The notes under the pieces: generated by a model
The model's database searches: none
Told to the model about the DNA's origin: nothing
Seen by the model: only the letters and a program-made list of their open reading frames with translations
Virus record (IMG/VR): IMGVR_UViG_3300050821_004237
Span: 1-64,000 of that record
DNA from: a virus
Strand: one strand, 5' to 3'
Length of the DNA: 64,000 nt
Part shown: positions 50,236 to 56,678 of the stretch, piece by piece
Numbering within the stretch: position 1 is the first letter of the stretch
Layout: every line of letters begins with the position of its first letter
Program-made: the position numbers and the translations under genes

Positions 50236-50508
50236 CTAATTTTCTCCGCGCGCCACAACAGTTAACGATTGCTGCTCGGCCGCCTCACTAAGCAGGGAAG
50301 GGCGGCGAACCCTCTCTTTGGATTCTATATTTGTCGGCTCCTTTGCGTACCCATCGCGCCGATGAATCGCATTCCAAAGCGTCCTAAGTGAGCAGCCCAT
50401 TTTATGCGCCATACACTTCGCTGGCGGCTGCTTGTTGCGGCCTTTGATCGAGTACCAGGCGTCGATGATCGAGACTTGCGCGGGGGTTAGGATGCGGCGG
50501 CGGGTCAT
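50236..50508 (-). CDS. probable HTH DNA-binding protein (90 aa)
   Basis: Residues 8-60 (LTPAQVSIIDAWYSIKGR..AHKMGCSLRTLWNAIHRRDG) have the length and pattern of a helix-turn-helix. The 3' part is polar. It lies between the terminase genes, so may belong to the packaging module, or may be a regulator. It overlaps its neighbour by 4 bases. Confidence 0.55.
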   Translation of the reverse strand: MTRRRILTPAQVSIIDAWYSIKGRNKQPPAKCMAHKMGCSLRTLWNAIHRRDGYAKEPTNIESKERVRRPSLLSEAAEQQSLTVVARGEN

Positions 50509-50699
50509 TTGACGCTAGGATCAACACCCAATACCTCAATGAGCCAATCTCTCATCTGCACCGCAACTTCATTCTTCACTAAAATCTCATGGCCATCTGG
50601 CCAATCGATTCGGATGTGAGTGAAAGAGCCGTCCGAATTCATCGGCGCTCGGCAGCGTATGTCGTCAATCGTCACGAAACGTGGGCCGAACTTCTTCAC
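50505..50699 (-). CDS. hypothetical protein (64 aa)
   Basis: A short protein with a VTIDDIRCRAPMNSDGSFTHIRIDWPDGHEILVKNEVAVQM pattern resembling a small beta-hairpin fold. Coupled by 4-base overlaps on both sides. No family recognised. Confidence 0.6.
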   Translation of the reverse strand: MKKFGPRFVTIDDIRCRAPMNSDGSFTHIRIDWPDGHEILVKNEVAVQMRDWLIEVLGVDPSVK

Positions 50700-51244
50700 T
50701 CAATCACCGGCTCATCCTCAGGATCGCCACTGCCGCCCGACTGCACGTGCTCGATCATCGCGCGCAGCTGGGCACGCTGCTCGTAAGTGAGCTTCGATGA
50801 GTCAATCACCGGCGCCTTGTTCCTGTTGTCATCGAGTTCAACCTGCTTCTTAGGCGGCTTCCATTCATCCCCGGCGCGCCGTTCGAGTATCGCCATGCCG
50901 ACCTTCGCGGCGTTTGGATCCGTATCCGATATCGCCTTGCGGTTCATATTCGCCGCGATGGCGGAGAGAATCTCGGCTGCTCCGAGTTCGTAGTCATCGG
51001 CATAGTGAGTCGTCAGCACGGCGACCGTGATACCCAATTGCTTCGCCGCGAGCGTCTTAGACAGCCCGAGTTCACCCGCGAGGCGCACAAATCTTTGATA
51101 GATCGGTGATGGATGCTCACCGGCCGTGCGCAGCAACTCGATTCTATCCTGGTGGGCTTTCTCGGACTCCTCGAGGCGAGATTTCACCCATAGCGTGATG
51201 GCTTCGCGTTTGTCGTCGGGGAGGTTTGGGAGGTCGTCAGTCAC
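50696..51244 (-). CDS. probable terminase small subunit (182 aa)
   Basis: A helical N-terminal part with LGLSKTLAAKQLGITVAVLTTHYADDYELGA holds a helix-turn-helix-like DNA-binding motif. The following AEILSAIAANMNRKAISDTDPNAAKVGMAILERRAGDEWKPP matches the oligomerisation region of small terminases of this type. The C-terminus is acidic and probably contacts the large subunit. Lies upstream of terL in transcription order. Confidence 0.7.
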   Translation of the reverse strand: MTDDLPNLPDDKREAITLWVKSRLEESEKAHQDRIELLRTAGEHPSPIYQRFVRLAGELGLSKTLAAKQLGITVAVLTTHYADDYELGAAEILSAIAANMNRKAISDTDPNAAKVGMAILERRAGDEWKPPKKQVELDDNRNKAPVIDSSKLTYEQRAQLRAMIEHVQSGGSGDPEDEPVIE

Positions 51245-51443
51245 GACGTTTCGCTAACTCAGGCGCTGCGATATCATACCCGCCAGATTTACCCACACTC
51301 CGCGCCCACTTCCCGCGCCGCTCAAGCAGCCCGCGGATGTACTCGCCGAGTTTCTCGCCGGACTCCCATGCCTCCACTTGAAGCTCGGACTTCAATCGCG
51401 GCGTCACGGTGAATGCAATCGTTGCGGTGCGGCCGCTAGACAT
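51237..51443 (-). CDS. ribbon-helix-helix-like DNA-binding protein (68 aa)
   Basis: I start at ATG 51443, which overlaps the upstream gene by 8 bases. TATIAFTVTPRLKSELQVEAWESGEKLGEYIRGLLERR has the strand-helix-helix pattern of CopG/Arc-type proteins. It may regulate the operon or act as a small regulator. C-terminal tail basic. Confidence 0.6.
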   Translation of the reverse strand: MSSGRTATIAFTVTPRLKSELQVEAWESGEKLGEYIRGLLERRGKWARSVGKSGGYDIAAPELAKRRD

Positions 51444-51720
51444 GGATGGCAGAGTCGGCATCATCAGTTGTCACTTTGTTGCGCCTGATCACAATCGTGA
51501 TTTCCTCGCCTTCCTCCATTTGATCCCATGCGCCCTCGGCTGCGGCGAGAACCGCTTCGCGGGCCTGGTCGTCGTCGTCGCAAACGAAAGTGTCAAAGTC
51601 GCTGCTGTTGTATGGATGCGGCTCGATCTCCCATTTGAAGATCCTGCCTTCGTCGAAAACTTCGCCGTCGTCGTCCGGCGGATCGCCCGCGTCGGGAATT
51701 TCGGCCATCGCGTTACCCAT
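51436..51720 (-). CDS. acidic hypothetical protein (94 aa)
   Basis: GGAGG 8 bases upstream favours ATG 51720, not the in-frame ATG 47 codons earlier. The product is strongly acidic (PPDDDGEVFDEGR, VCDDDDQAREAV), a feature of small phage proteins including DNA mimics. No specific fold is recognised. Confidence 0.6.
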   Translation of the reverse strand: MGNAMAEIPDAGDPPDDDGEVFDEGRIFKWEIEPHPYNSSDFDTFVCDDDDQAREAVLAAAEGAWDQMEEGEEITIVIRRNKVTTDDADSAIHV

Positions 51721-52021
51721 GTTCAGCGCCTCCGCTGGCAGTAGAGCCTTCAATCCGTTGAAGTTCGGCGCGCCGCCCGGCACGGATGTGTGCGCTAGAT
51801 TCAGATTCGATGAACTGCGAGCAAATAAAGCCATCGCAGCTTGGGCCAACTGAGCGGCCACGCTGCATGTCGTGGCGTTCCGCCGGACAAAGCGACGACT
51901 TCATCCAATTGGAGCAGTCCCCGCAGCGGATCTTCGCTATTTCCACACGAAGCTCATGCATGCGCACTCGACGGTGTATTTGATCCGACAGCATTCCGGC
52001 GAAGTCCCATACCTCATCCAT
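51713..52021 (-). CDS. small Cys-rich protein (102 aa)
   Basis: GGAGG 8 bases upstream supports ATG 52021. The segment CGDCSNWMKSSLC followed by GPSCDGFICSQF gives a probable zinc site, known from phage early proteins with CGDCxxW motifs. It overlaps the next gene by 8 bases. Confidence 0.6.
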   Translation of the reverse strand: MDEVWDFAGMLSDQIHRRVRMHELRVEIAKIRCGDCSNWMKSSLCPAERHDMQRGRSVGPSCDGFICSQFIESESSAHIRAGRRAELQRIEGSTASGGAEHG

Positions 52022-52054
52022 GCTCTGATCCTCCATCGTCCGCTGTCACGGCGC

Positions 52055-52297
52055 TCACTCCGTACACGCATAATCCATCGGACACGAAGACCTACCCGCA
52101 CACCTAACCGGATTGTGACAGAACGCCGGCTCATCGCCCGACTGGAAAATTACCGGCACGGCGAAGTAGGGTAAGGATTTGCCGCCGCTCACGGTGCGCC
52201 CAGTGAGATTCTCGGCTTTTGTGATCGCGGCGGCGAGCGTCTTGCCTTCGCAGGACCCGCTCGTGCCGTCGGTGAAGTTTAGCCAGTAGGCGCTCAC
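52055..52297 (-). CDS. hypothetical protein (80 aa)
   Basis: A GTG start overlaps the upstream stop (GTGA). The product includes LNFTDGTSGSCEGKTLAAAITKAENLTG and ends with CHNPVRCAGRSSCPMDYACT, a dense cysteine cluster that may be a zinc knuckle. No family recognised. Confidence 0.55.
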   Translation of the reverse strand: MSAYWLNFTDGTSGSCEGKTLAAAITKAENLTGRTVSGGKSLPYFAVPVIFQSGDEPAFCHNPVRCAGRSSCPMDYACTE

Positions 52298-52599
52298 TTT
52301 CCCTCACCGTGGATTGAATATTGAGAACATCGCGTTTCTTCTATCCAAATCTTGCCGGTAAATACTCGCGCCGTGTAGGTCGAACTGCAAGACCACGACG
52401 AGGTAGGAAGCTCGTACACCAATTGCGGCGGTCTGTGGTCCCACCAGTACTCGCCTATTGCGGCAATAATCAAAACATGCGCAGAAACCCAAGCACACAT
52501 GAGCCACCCATTCATGTTCCTGTCAACTCCGACGGTTAGCGGGATGCCAACAAACGCGATGGCCAGAAGAAAGCATAGTACGGGGACGAATATAGTCAT
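52294..52599 (-). CDS. membrane protein (101 aa)
   Basis: The start at 52599 forms an ATGA overlap with the stop of the tiny upstream gene. Two hydrophobic segments (IFVPVLCFLLAIAFVGIPLTV and WLMCAWVSAHVLIIAAIG) precede a soluble tail with cysteines. Function unknown. Confidence 0.6.
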   Translation of the reverse strand: MTIFVPVLCFLLAIAFVGIPLTVGVDRNMNGWLMCAWVSAHVLIIAAIGEYWWDHRPPQLVYELPTSSWSCSSTYTARVFTGKIWIEETRCSQYSIHGEGK

Positions 52600-52676
52600 A
52601 TGGTTAGCACCCATACTGCCACACCGAAAAGCATTCCGGCAGTGATAATACCGGCTAGCAGGCGATCGGCGTTCAT
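52596..52676 (-). CDS. 26-aa membrane peptide
   Basis: Between two ATGA overlaps (at 52676 with the preceding gene and at 52599 with the next) lies a 26-residue ORF, MNADRLLAGIITAGMLFGVAVWVLTI. One hydrophobic helix fills most of it. The chain of overlaps suggests it is translated. Confidence 0.5.
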   Translation of the reverse strand: MNADRLLAGIITAGMLFGVAVWVLTI

Positions 52677-52855
52677 GGCTCGCCCATCACGCATTCGACG
52701 TCCCGCCACTCGCCTTTGGCTAAATCGCGCATGTATCCAGGCATGTCCTCTGCCCAGTACTGCTGCAGGATTTTCATCGTGGCGGAATTCTCGGCGTCTA
52801 ACGAGACGGCGCGCTCGACGAAGCGTAGGCGGGCGGTGGGGATGAGCGCGTTCAA
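52673..52855 (-). CDS. hypothetical protein (60 aa)
   Basis: LRFVERAVSLDAENSATMKILQQYWAEDMPGYMRDLAKGEWRDV resembles a small phage protein with an RFVER and an ILQQxW motif. Overlaps its neighbours as ATGA. Function unknown. Confidence 0.6.
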   Translation of the reverse strand: MNALIPTARLRFVERAVSLDAENSATMKILQQYWAEDMPGYMRDLAKGEWRDVECVMGEP

Positions 52856-53169
52856 AATCGCACCTCATCTTCTTCGTCTTCCTCACTCAATCCTGAGTAC
52901 GTCACCGCCTTAGGATGGTCTTTCAACTCCCACACGAAGCTAGGAGCCTGCGAGATTTTCGAGCAGAGCTTGCGCGCTACTTCCTCGGAAACCACAGTGA
53001 GCCGATAGATTGCGCTCGAACCGAAGTAACTGGTTGAGAACGTTTCGCCATCCGGGATATCGACGCGCAGCATCGGACTGCCTGCGATCATCTCCTCAGT
53101 GCAGCGGCCTACAACGCGCTGGTGTCCCATCAGTTCGACGTTCGCCCATTGTTCGAATTTTTCTGTCAT
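52852..53169 (-). CDS. conserved phage/plasmid-type hypothetical protein (105 aa)
   Basis: The sequence KFEQWANVELMGHQRVVGRCTEEMIAGSPMLRVDIPD followed by SSAIYRLTVVSEEVARKL matches a small protein common in phages and mobile elements and of unknown function. The C-terminus is acidic. It lies within the small-gene operon. Confidence 0.7.
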   Translation of the reverse strand: MTEKFEQWANVELMGHQRVVGRCTEEMIAGSPMLRVDIPDGETFSTSYFGSSAIYRLTVVSEEVARKLCSKISQAPSFVWELKDHPKAVTYSGLSEEDEEDEVRF

Positions 53170-53369
53170 GGCGGAATTCCCTCATCCCACTCGTAAGTTT
53201 CTGGGCCATCTTCGCCGGCTTTTTGTTCTCGAACCCACGCTTGGTAGTCCGGAACCAAACAGCGCACCACTTGATCCAACACCCATTGCTTATGATGAGC
53301 GCCGTCAATTCCGGCGTAGCGCTCAATTACCGTGAGCGCTGATAGGATTTTTATCTCGTCGCTGTTCAT
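53166..53369 (-). CDS. conserved phage hypothetical protein (67 aa)
   Basis: AHHKQWVLDQVVRCLVPDYQAWVREQKAGEDGPETYEWDEGIPP is a pattern I recognise from small phage proteins (HHKQWVxDQ and GEDGPETYxWDEG). Function unknown. ATGA overlaps on both sides. Confidence 0.7.
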   Translation of the reverse strand: MNSDEIKILSALTVIERYAGIDGAHHKQWVLDQVVRCLVPDYQAWVREQKAGEDGPETYEWDEGIPP

Positions 53370-53623
53370 TTCAGCGCTTCCTCAATGAGTTCTAGAATCA
53401 GCACGAGCGTCTCCGTATCTTCCAGTGATCCGCGATCTTCGAATATCGACATCGCATTCTGGCACGCCCGCTTATACTTCTCCCGCTCCGCCGCCACGAT
53501 GTCCCAGTCTGTGCCCCGATACCACACCGCCGCGCGCGGCTCCACACCCTGAGCCGGCTGCATGGACAAAAAATGCCCTGCGCTGGTGGTCATGGGGATG
53601 TGGGGGCCGGTGGCGGTGCTCAC
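53366..53623 (-). CDS. hypothetical protein (85 aa)
   Basis: I start at the GTG at 53623, which overlaps the upstream stop (GTGA). The product begins MSTATGPHIPMTTSAGHF and has a helical C-terminus (AAEREKYKRACQNAM). No family recognised. Confidence 0.55.
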   Translation of the reverse strand: MSTATGPHIPMTTSAGHFLSMQPAQGVEPRAAVWYRGTDWDIVAAEREKYKRACQNAMSIFEDRGSLEDTETLVLILELIEEALK

Positions 53624-53859
53624 GCCGCCCACTCCTTCGACGGCGAAGCCCAGCGATAGCCGCACACCTTGCGTGATCGCCTCACCGACAGCATGCCAGC
53701 ATTGCCCGCAACCGCCATAATGTCAGTCGATGTCCAGCGGCGCGCAGCTTCAGGCTTCACGCCTTTTTTCTTCGCGCGAAGTATGCGCTTGCCCATCGCC
53801 ATAACTTTCGATCGGTTGAACGATCCGGGCTTGCGGCGTTGGCCGGCGGGCGTGCTCAC
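53620..53859 (-). CDS. basic hypothetical protein (79 aa)
   Basis: A GTG start overlaps the upstream stop. The product is very basic (RRKPGSFNRSKVMAMGKRILRAKKKG) with a later STDIMAVAGNAGMLSVRRSRKVCGYRW. It could bind nucleic acid. No family recognised. Confidence 0.55.
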   Translation of the reverse strand: MSTPAGQRRKPGSFNRSKVMAMGKRILRAKKKGVKPEAARRWTSTDIMAVAGNAGMLSVRRSRKVCGYRWASPSKEWAA

Positions 53860-54101
53860 GCATCCGCCGGCATGCGGGAGTTGTGGCGCACGGGCGGCGC
53901 CGACTCGTCCTCGATGTCCGGCAGCACGGTGGTGTCCAGCACCTCGAGCGTCCCCGCCTTCGCCGCGCCGTAGATATCCTCGGTCGTGGCCACCGCGGCG
54001 CTGAAGCGCTCGTTCACCACCGCCTTAATCGCGCCCGCCTGGTTTGCCGCGCGCACGTACCTGACCGGCTCACCGTTCGTCTTGACGATGTAGATTCTCA
54101 T
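53856..54101 (-). CDS. conserved phage hypothetical protein (81 aa)
   Basis: ATG 54101, preceded by a GGGGA, gives MRIYIVKTNGEPVRYVRAANQAGAIKAVVNERF, and AVATTEDIY, a pattern found in small phage proteins that begin with a VKT strand followed by VRAANxAQAL helix. Function unknown. Confidence 0.65.
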   Translation of the reverse strand: MRIYIVKTNGEPVRYVRAANQAGAIKAVVNERFSAAVATTEDIYGAAKAGTLEVLDTTVLPDIEDESAPPVRHNSRMPADA

Positions 54102-54267
54102 CGCAATTTCCCCTGATGTAATCGTAAAATCTGTTCGATATCTCAAGCAGCGACTCGACGCTGCGCGCGTTCCACCTTATCGCATGCCCCAACGCCTGAC
54201 TGCGCAGCCACGCATCGAAGGCCCCGCCCGACTCGCGCGCCAGCATCTCGAAGTCGGCGTCGTTCAT
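54070..54267 (-). CDS. hypothetical protein (65 aa)
   Basis: Overlaps the next gene by 32 bases. The product (MNDADFEMLARESGGAFDAWLRSQAL) is helical; no family recognised. Confidence 0.5.
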   Translation of the reverse strand: MNDADFEMLARESGGAFDAWLRSQALGHAIRWNARSVESLLEISNRFYDYIRGNCDENLHRQDER

Positions 54268-54500
54268 CGCGCACCATCGCTGCGCAACAAATACGCCAAC
54301 TCTCGCGCCTCGTTCACCAAATGGCTAACGTTATCGATCGCACCGTGTCTGTGGCCCTTCAGTTCTAGCCACAGCAGATAGTCGGATGCCGCGCCGAGCG
54401 CAAGCTGAAGGCGGTCGATATCGCCTAGCATTACAGTTACAGGCTGCGAGTAACGCGGATTGTATTGGCGAGATGGTATCGTCTTCGCAGCGTCGTTCAT
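54264..54500 (-). CDS. hypothetical protein (78 aa)
   Basis: The product has YNPRYSQPVTVMLGDIDRLQLALGAASDYLLWLELKGHRHG, likely helical after a short strand. Coupled by ATGA overlaps. No family recognised. Confidence 0.55.
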   Translation of the reverse strand: MNDAAKTIPSRQYNPRYSQPVTVMLGDIDRLQLALGAASDYLLWLELKGHRHGAIDNVSHLVNEARELAYLLRSDGAR

Positions 54501-54697
54501 GGCATCGGGCCCTCGGTCGGACCGGTATCGACGTGCGCAAAGGCTTTATCGAGGATGTCTGAAATCGCCCACTGCATCGTTAGTCCCTTGCGGGCGCACC
54601 AGACCTTAATGCGGCCGTGCGTCTCGGGCGTCAGCGTCAGGTTCACTCGCTTCCTCTTCACCGCCGGTGTCGTCTCCGTATTCGTCTGAGTACTCAT
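54497..54697 (-). CDS. ribbon-helix-helix protein (66 aa)
   Basis: ATG 54697 gives a protein with RKRVNLTLTPETHGRIKVWCARKGLTMQWAISDILDKAF, the strand-helix-helix pattern of MetJ/Arc repressors. It overlaps the 163-aa RHH gene by 92 bases in another frame. Two RHH genes at the start of the leftward operon suggest autoregulation. Confidence 0.65.
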   Translation of the reverse strand: MSTQTNTETTPAVKRKRVNLTLTPETHGRIKVWCARKGLTMQWAISDILDKAFAHVDTGPTEGPMP

Positions 54698-55097
54698 TTG
54701 CGTCAATACTATCATCTGGGCTAGGCGTGTCAATAGTATTTCCGTGTTCGTCATACGTACCCGGTGGCGGCTCGCCGAAACAGTCGCGGTATATCTGGCC
54801 TGCACTGCCTGGCCTGAAACCGCGCGGCTCTGGCGCAGGCGCAGGCTTCGGCGGCGCGGCGCGTACCGGCGCCGGCGTGGCCGCCCGCGGCAGCGGATCC
54901 GGCGCGCGCAAAACGGTTGGCACCACCGCTGTCGGCTGCGTTAGCCGCAACCCGTTCGGCCCAGACATCAGGGCTACCATTTCGACTAAGCCATCCTGCA
55001 TCGAGCGGCCGTTTCGAATGCACCAAGCTTTGAGGCTCGCGTGGACATCCTTCGGGAAATGCACGTTGATCCAGACGTGATTCTTCGTACTTGTCAC
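54606..55097 (-). CDS. ribbon-helix-helix protein with Pro/acid-rich tail (163 aa)
   Basis: A GTG start with AGGAG 5 bases upstream. Residues 5-50 (NHVWINVHFPKDVHASLKAWCIRNGRSMQDGLVEMVALM) form an RHH domain related in pattern to the adjacent protein. The tail is Pro/Ala-rich with QIYRDCFGEPPPGTYDEHGN and an acidic Asp/Glu/Tyr-rich end. It is the first gene left of the control region, so it is a candidate repressor. Confidence 0.65.
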   Translation of the reverse strand: MTSTKNHVWINVHFPKDVHASLKAWCIRNGRSMQDGLVEMVALMSGPNGLRLTQPTAVVPTVLRAPDPLPRAATPAPVRAAPPKPAPAPEPRGFRPGSAGQIYRDCFGEPPPGTYDEHGNTIDTPSPDDSIDANEYSDEYGDDTGGEEEASEPDADARDARPH

Positions 55098-56090
55098 ATT
55101 ATCTCCTAGTGATACTTATTCGGTACCGTATTAACTATGGCCTAAAATAATACCATATTGGATACTATGATGTATAGGATAAAAGGGGACCCATTTTCCA
55201 GATTGATTCCCAGAATCTGACTTTTCCCTATATGCCATCGCGGCGCGCAGGTACCGGTACAGGAGTCCCAAATTCCTAGAAAAGGGGGTGTACCGGGGTC
55301 GAAATTGCCTAATAGGCCAGGCGGGCGGCTGATATGGCCTAGAGACCGCCATGCCGTGAGCCGAGCTTCGAGCGTGCCTCGGTCGCTGGCGCCAGCGCGA
55401 TCCCATGCTGCATAGTGACTTCGCATAATCCTTATTATGTAACATAAGTATTACCAATGATATCAATGAGTTAACATATATCTACAATAGCTATCCACAG
55501 TTACGCGTGCAAACCAATACCAGTCAGCGGCACAGATCAAACTTGTGGCGAGTTCGCTAGGTCGAGGGTTAGTTGCACCGCATCATTGTTGCATCGCAGC
55601 GAATTCCATATGGATCGAAGGAGTGGCGATCGGGATTAGAGTTGGATTGATAAGCCAAACCTATCACCAATTTTATAACTGACTTATCAAAAAGTTGATA
55701 GACCGCGATTATCAATATAGACCGTAAGGACTGTAAGGCATACTGTAAGATATAAGTACATGTATTTAATATAATTATTACAGTCTTACAGTTAGTACAG
55801 TATAAATAGCATGGTACATGAGATATTTGACCATGGTAATGGTGGTAATTTAACAATAATAAAAATGATAAAATGAATGTTGCCTCCCAGACCTGTAAGA
55901 GCTGTACATCGCAGTGCAGCAATTGACCGAGGCAAACGAGTGCTGCGATGCGTGACCGAAGTGGAAACCGAGATACGCCTCACAGAGTTCGGTGTTGACA
56001 AGTGAGCCACATAAACATACCATTTGACACAGAAGAGATGAATCGCCCAATAGCGCATCAGAGATTGGACACATACGGAGATGAATATTT
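55098..56090. promoter_or_regulatory. AT-rich control region, candidate origin
   Basis: About 1 kb between divergent transcription units, without a convincing gene. It holds a DnaA-box-like CTATCCACA at 55491-55499, a 14-bp palindrome at 55384-55397, four TTGATA/TATCAA sites within 55647-55715, four CTGTAAG/CTTACAG sites between 55731 and 55899, long A/T runs from 55660 to 55880, and a good plus-strand promoter at its right end. The frames open across it are low-complexity translations of AT-rich DNA. Confidence 0.55.
55995..56023 (+). promoter_or_regulatory. sigma-70-type promoter for the 56-kb plus-strand genes
   Basis: TTGACA at 55995-56000 (6 of 6), a 17-bp spacer and TACCAT at 56018-56023 (4 of 6). 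Transcription would start near 56030, about 60 bases before the first gene. A second TTGACA follows at 56024-56029. Confidence 0.65.
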
Positions 56091-56309
56091 ATGCAACTCA
56101 CCGTTAAGATACCGAAGGTCGGAACTCTCACTGCGTCATCCATTGAGGCGTTAGGCAATGCCGCATGGGACGCCGTGCACACCGCACCAAATGGCTTCAG
56201 CACTGGCTTTGGCTGCTCCGAGGTCGGTAGCAACTGGCCAGTGAAATGCGATGGCGTAAAGATCGGCACGTTGCGTTATAACGGTCGCTTCGACGCGGCT
56301 GTGTCATGA
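56091..56309 (+). CDS. hypothetical protein (72 aa)
   Basis: First gene downstream of the promoter at 55995; GGAG lies 10 bases before the ATG. The product starts MQLTVKIPKVGTLTASSIEAL and contains FGCSEVGSNWPVKCDGVKIG. No family recognised. Confidence 0.65.
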   Translation: MQLTVKIPKVGTLTASSIEALGNAAWDAVHTAPNGFSTGFGCSEVGSNWPVKCDGVKIGTLRYNGRFDAAVS

Positions 56310-56437
56310 GAGACGGCATCGAAGTTGTATGGCACACGTGGGACACCGCGCCTGCCGATCTGTGGCCGCTGATCAGGGAGTGGATACGCGTGCAGCGGCA
56401 GGCATATGCGCTGTTCTTCGATGGGAAATTAATATGA
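56306..56437 (+). CDS. hypothetical protein (43 aa)
   Basis: ATG overlaps the previous stop (ATGA). A tryptophan-rich peptide (MRDGIEVVWHTWDTAPADLW, then PLIREWIRVQR). No family recognised. Support is the coupled position. Confidence 0.5.
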   Translation: MRDGIEVVWHTWDTAPADLWPLIREWIRVQRQAYALFFDGKLI

Positions 56438-56520
56438 GCGCCGATGTGTGGTATTGGCTCGCCGTCGCATCGCTTATAGTAATTGGCTTCGTTTGCCTGC
56501 TGGAGGAATTGCAGTCATGA
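56434..56520 (+). CDS. 28-aa membrane peptide
   Basis: ATGA overlap at its start. The peptide is a single hydrophobic segment (WYWLAVASLIVIGFVCLLEE). Coupling with neighbours is the main evidence for translation. Confidence 0.45.
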   Translation: MSADVWYWLAVASLIVIGFVCLLEELQS

Positions 56521-56678
56521 ATAACGTGAGATTAGACACGCGATCGATTAGATACTGGCGCATCGTCAACGGCCGCGTCGATCATGAGGCGCGCAATCGC
56601 TATGCCGCAGCTTTCGCTGTCGGACTCGCGATATTGGTTTGCGCGGCGCTCGCTGCGAGCGCTATTGCGTCAGCCTGA
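56517..56678 (+). CDS. small single-pass membrane protein (53 aa)
   Basis: Starts with an ATGA overlap. An N-terminal polar half is followed by AAAFAVGLAILVCAALAASAIA, one membrane segment. Its end overlaps the stop of the convergent primase gene by 9 bases. Confidence 0.5.
   Translation: MNNVRLDTRSIRYWRIVNGRVDHEARNRYAAAFAVGLAILVCAALAASAIASA

Noticed and set aside
55131-55466. 111-aa and overlapping 94-aa minus-strand frames
   Set aside because: Two frames of similar quality overlap, neither with a ribosome site or known motif; treated as non-coding.
55569-55922. 117-aa hydrophobic minus-strand frame in the control region
   Set aside because: Composition follows from AT-rich DNA with many repeats; no start site or conserved motif.
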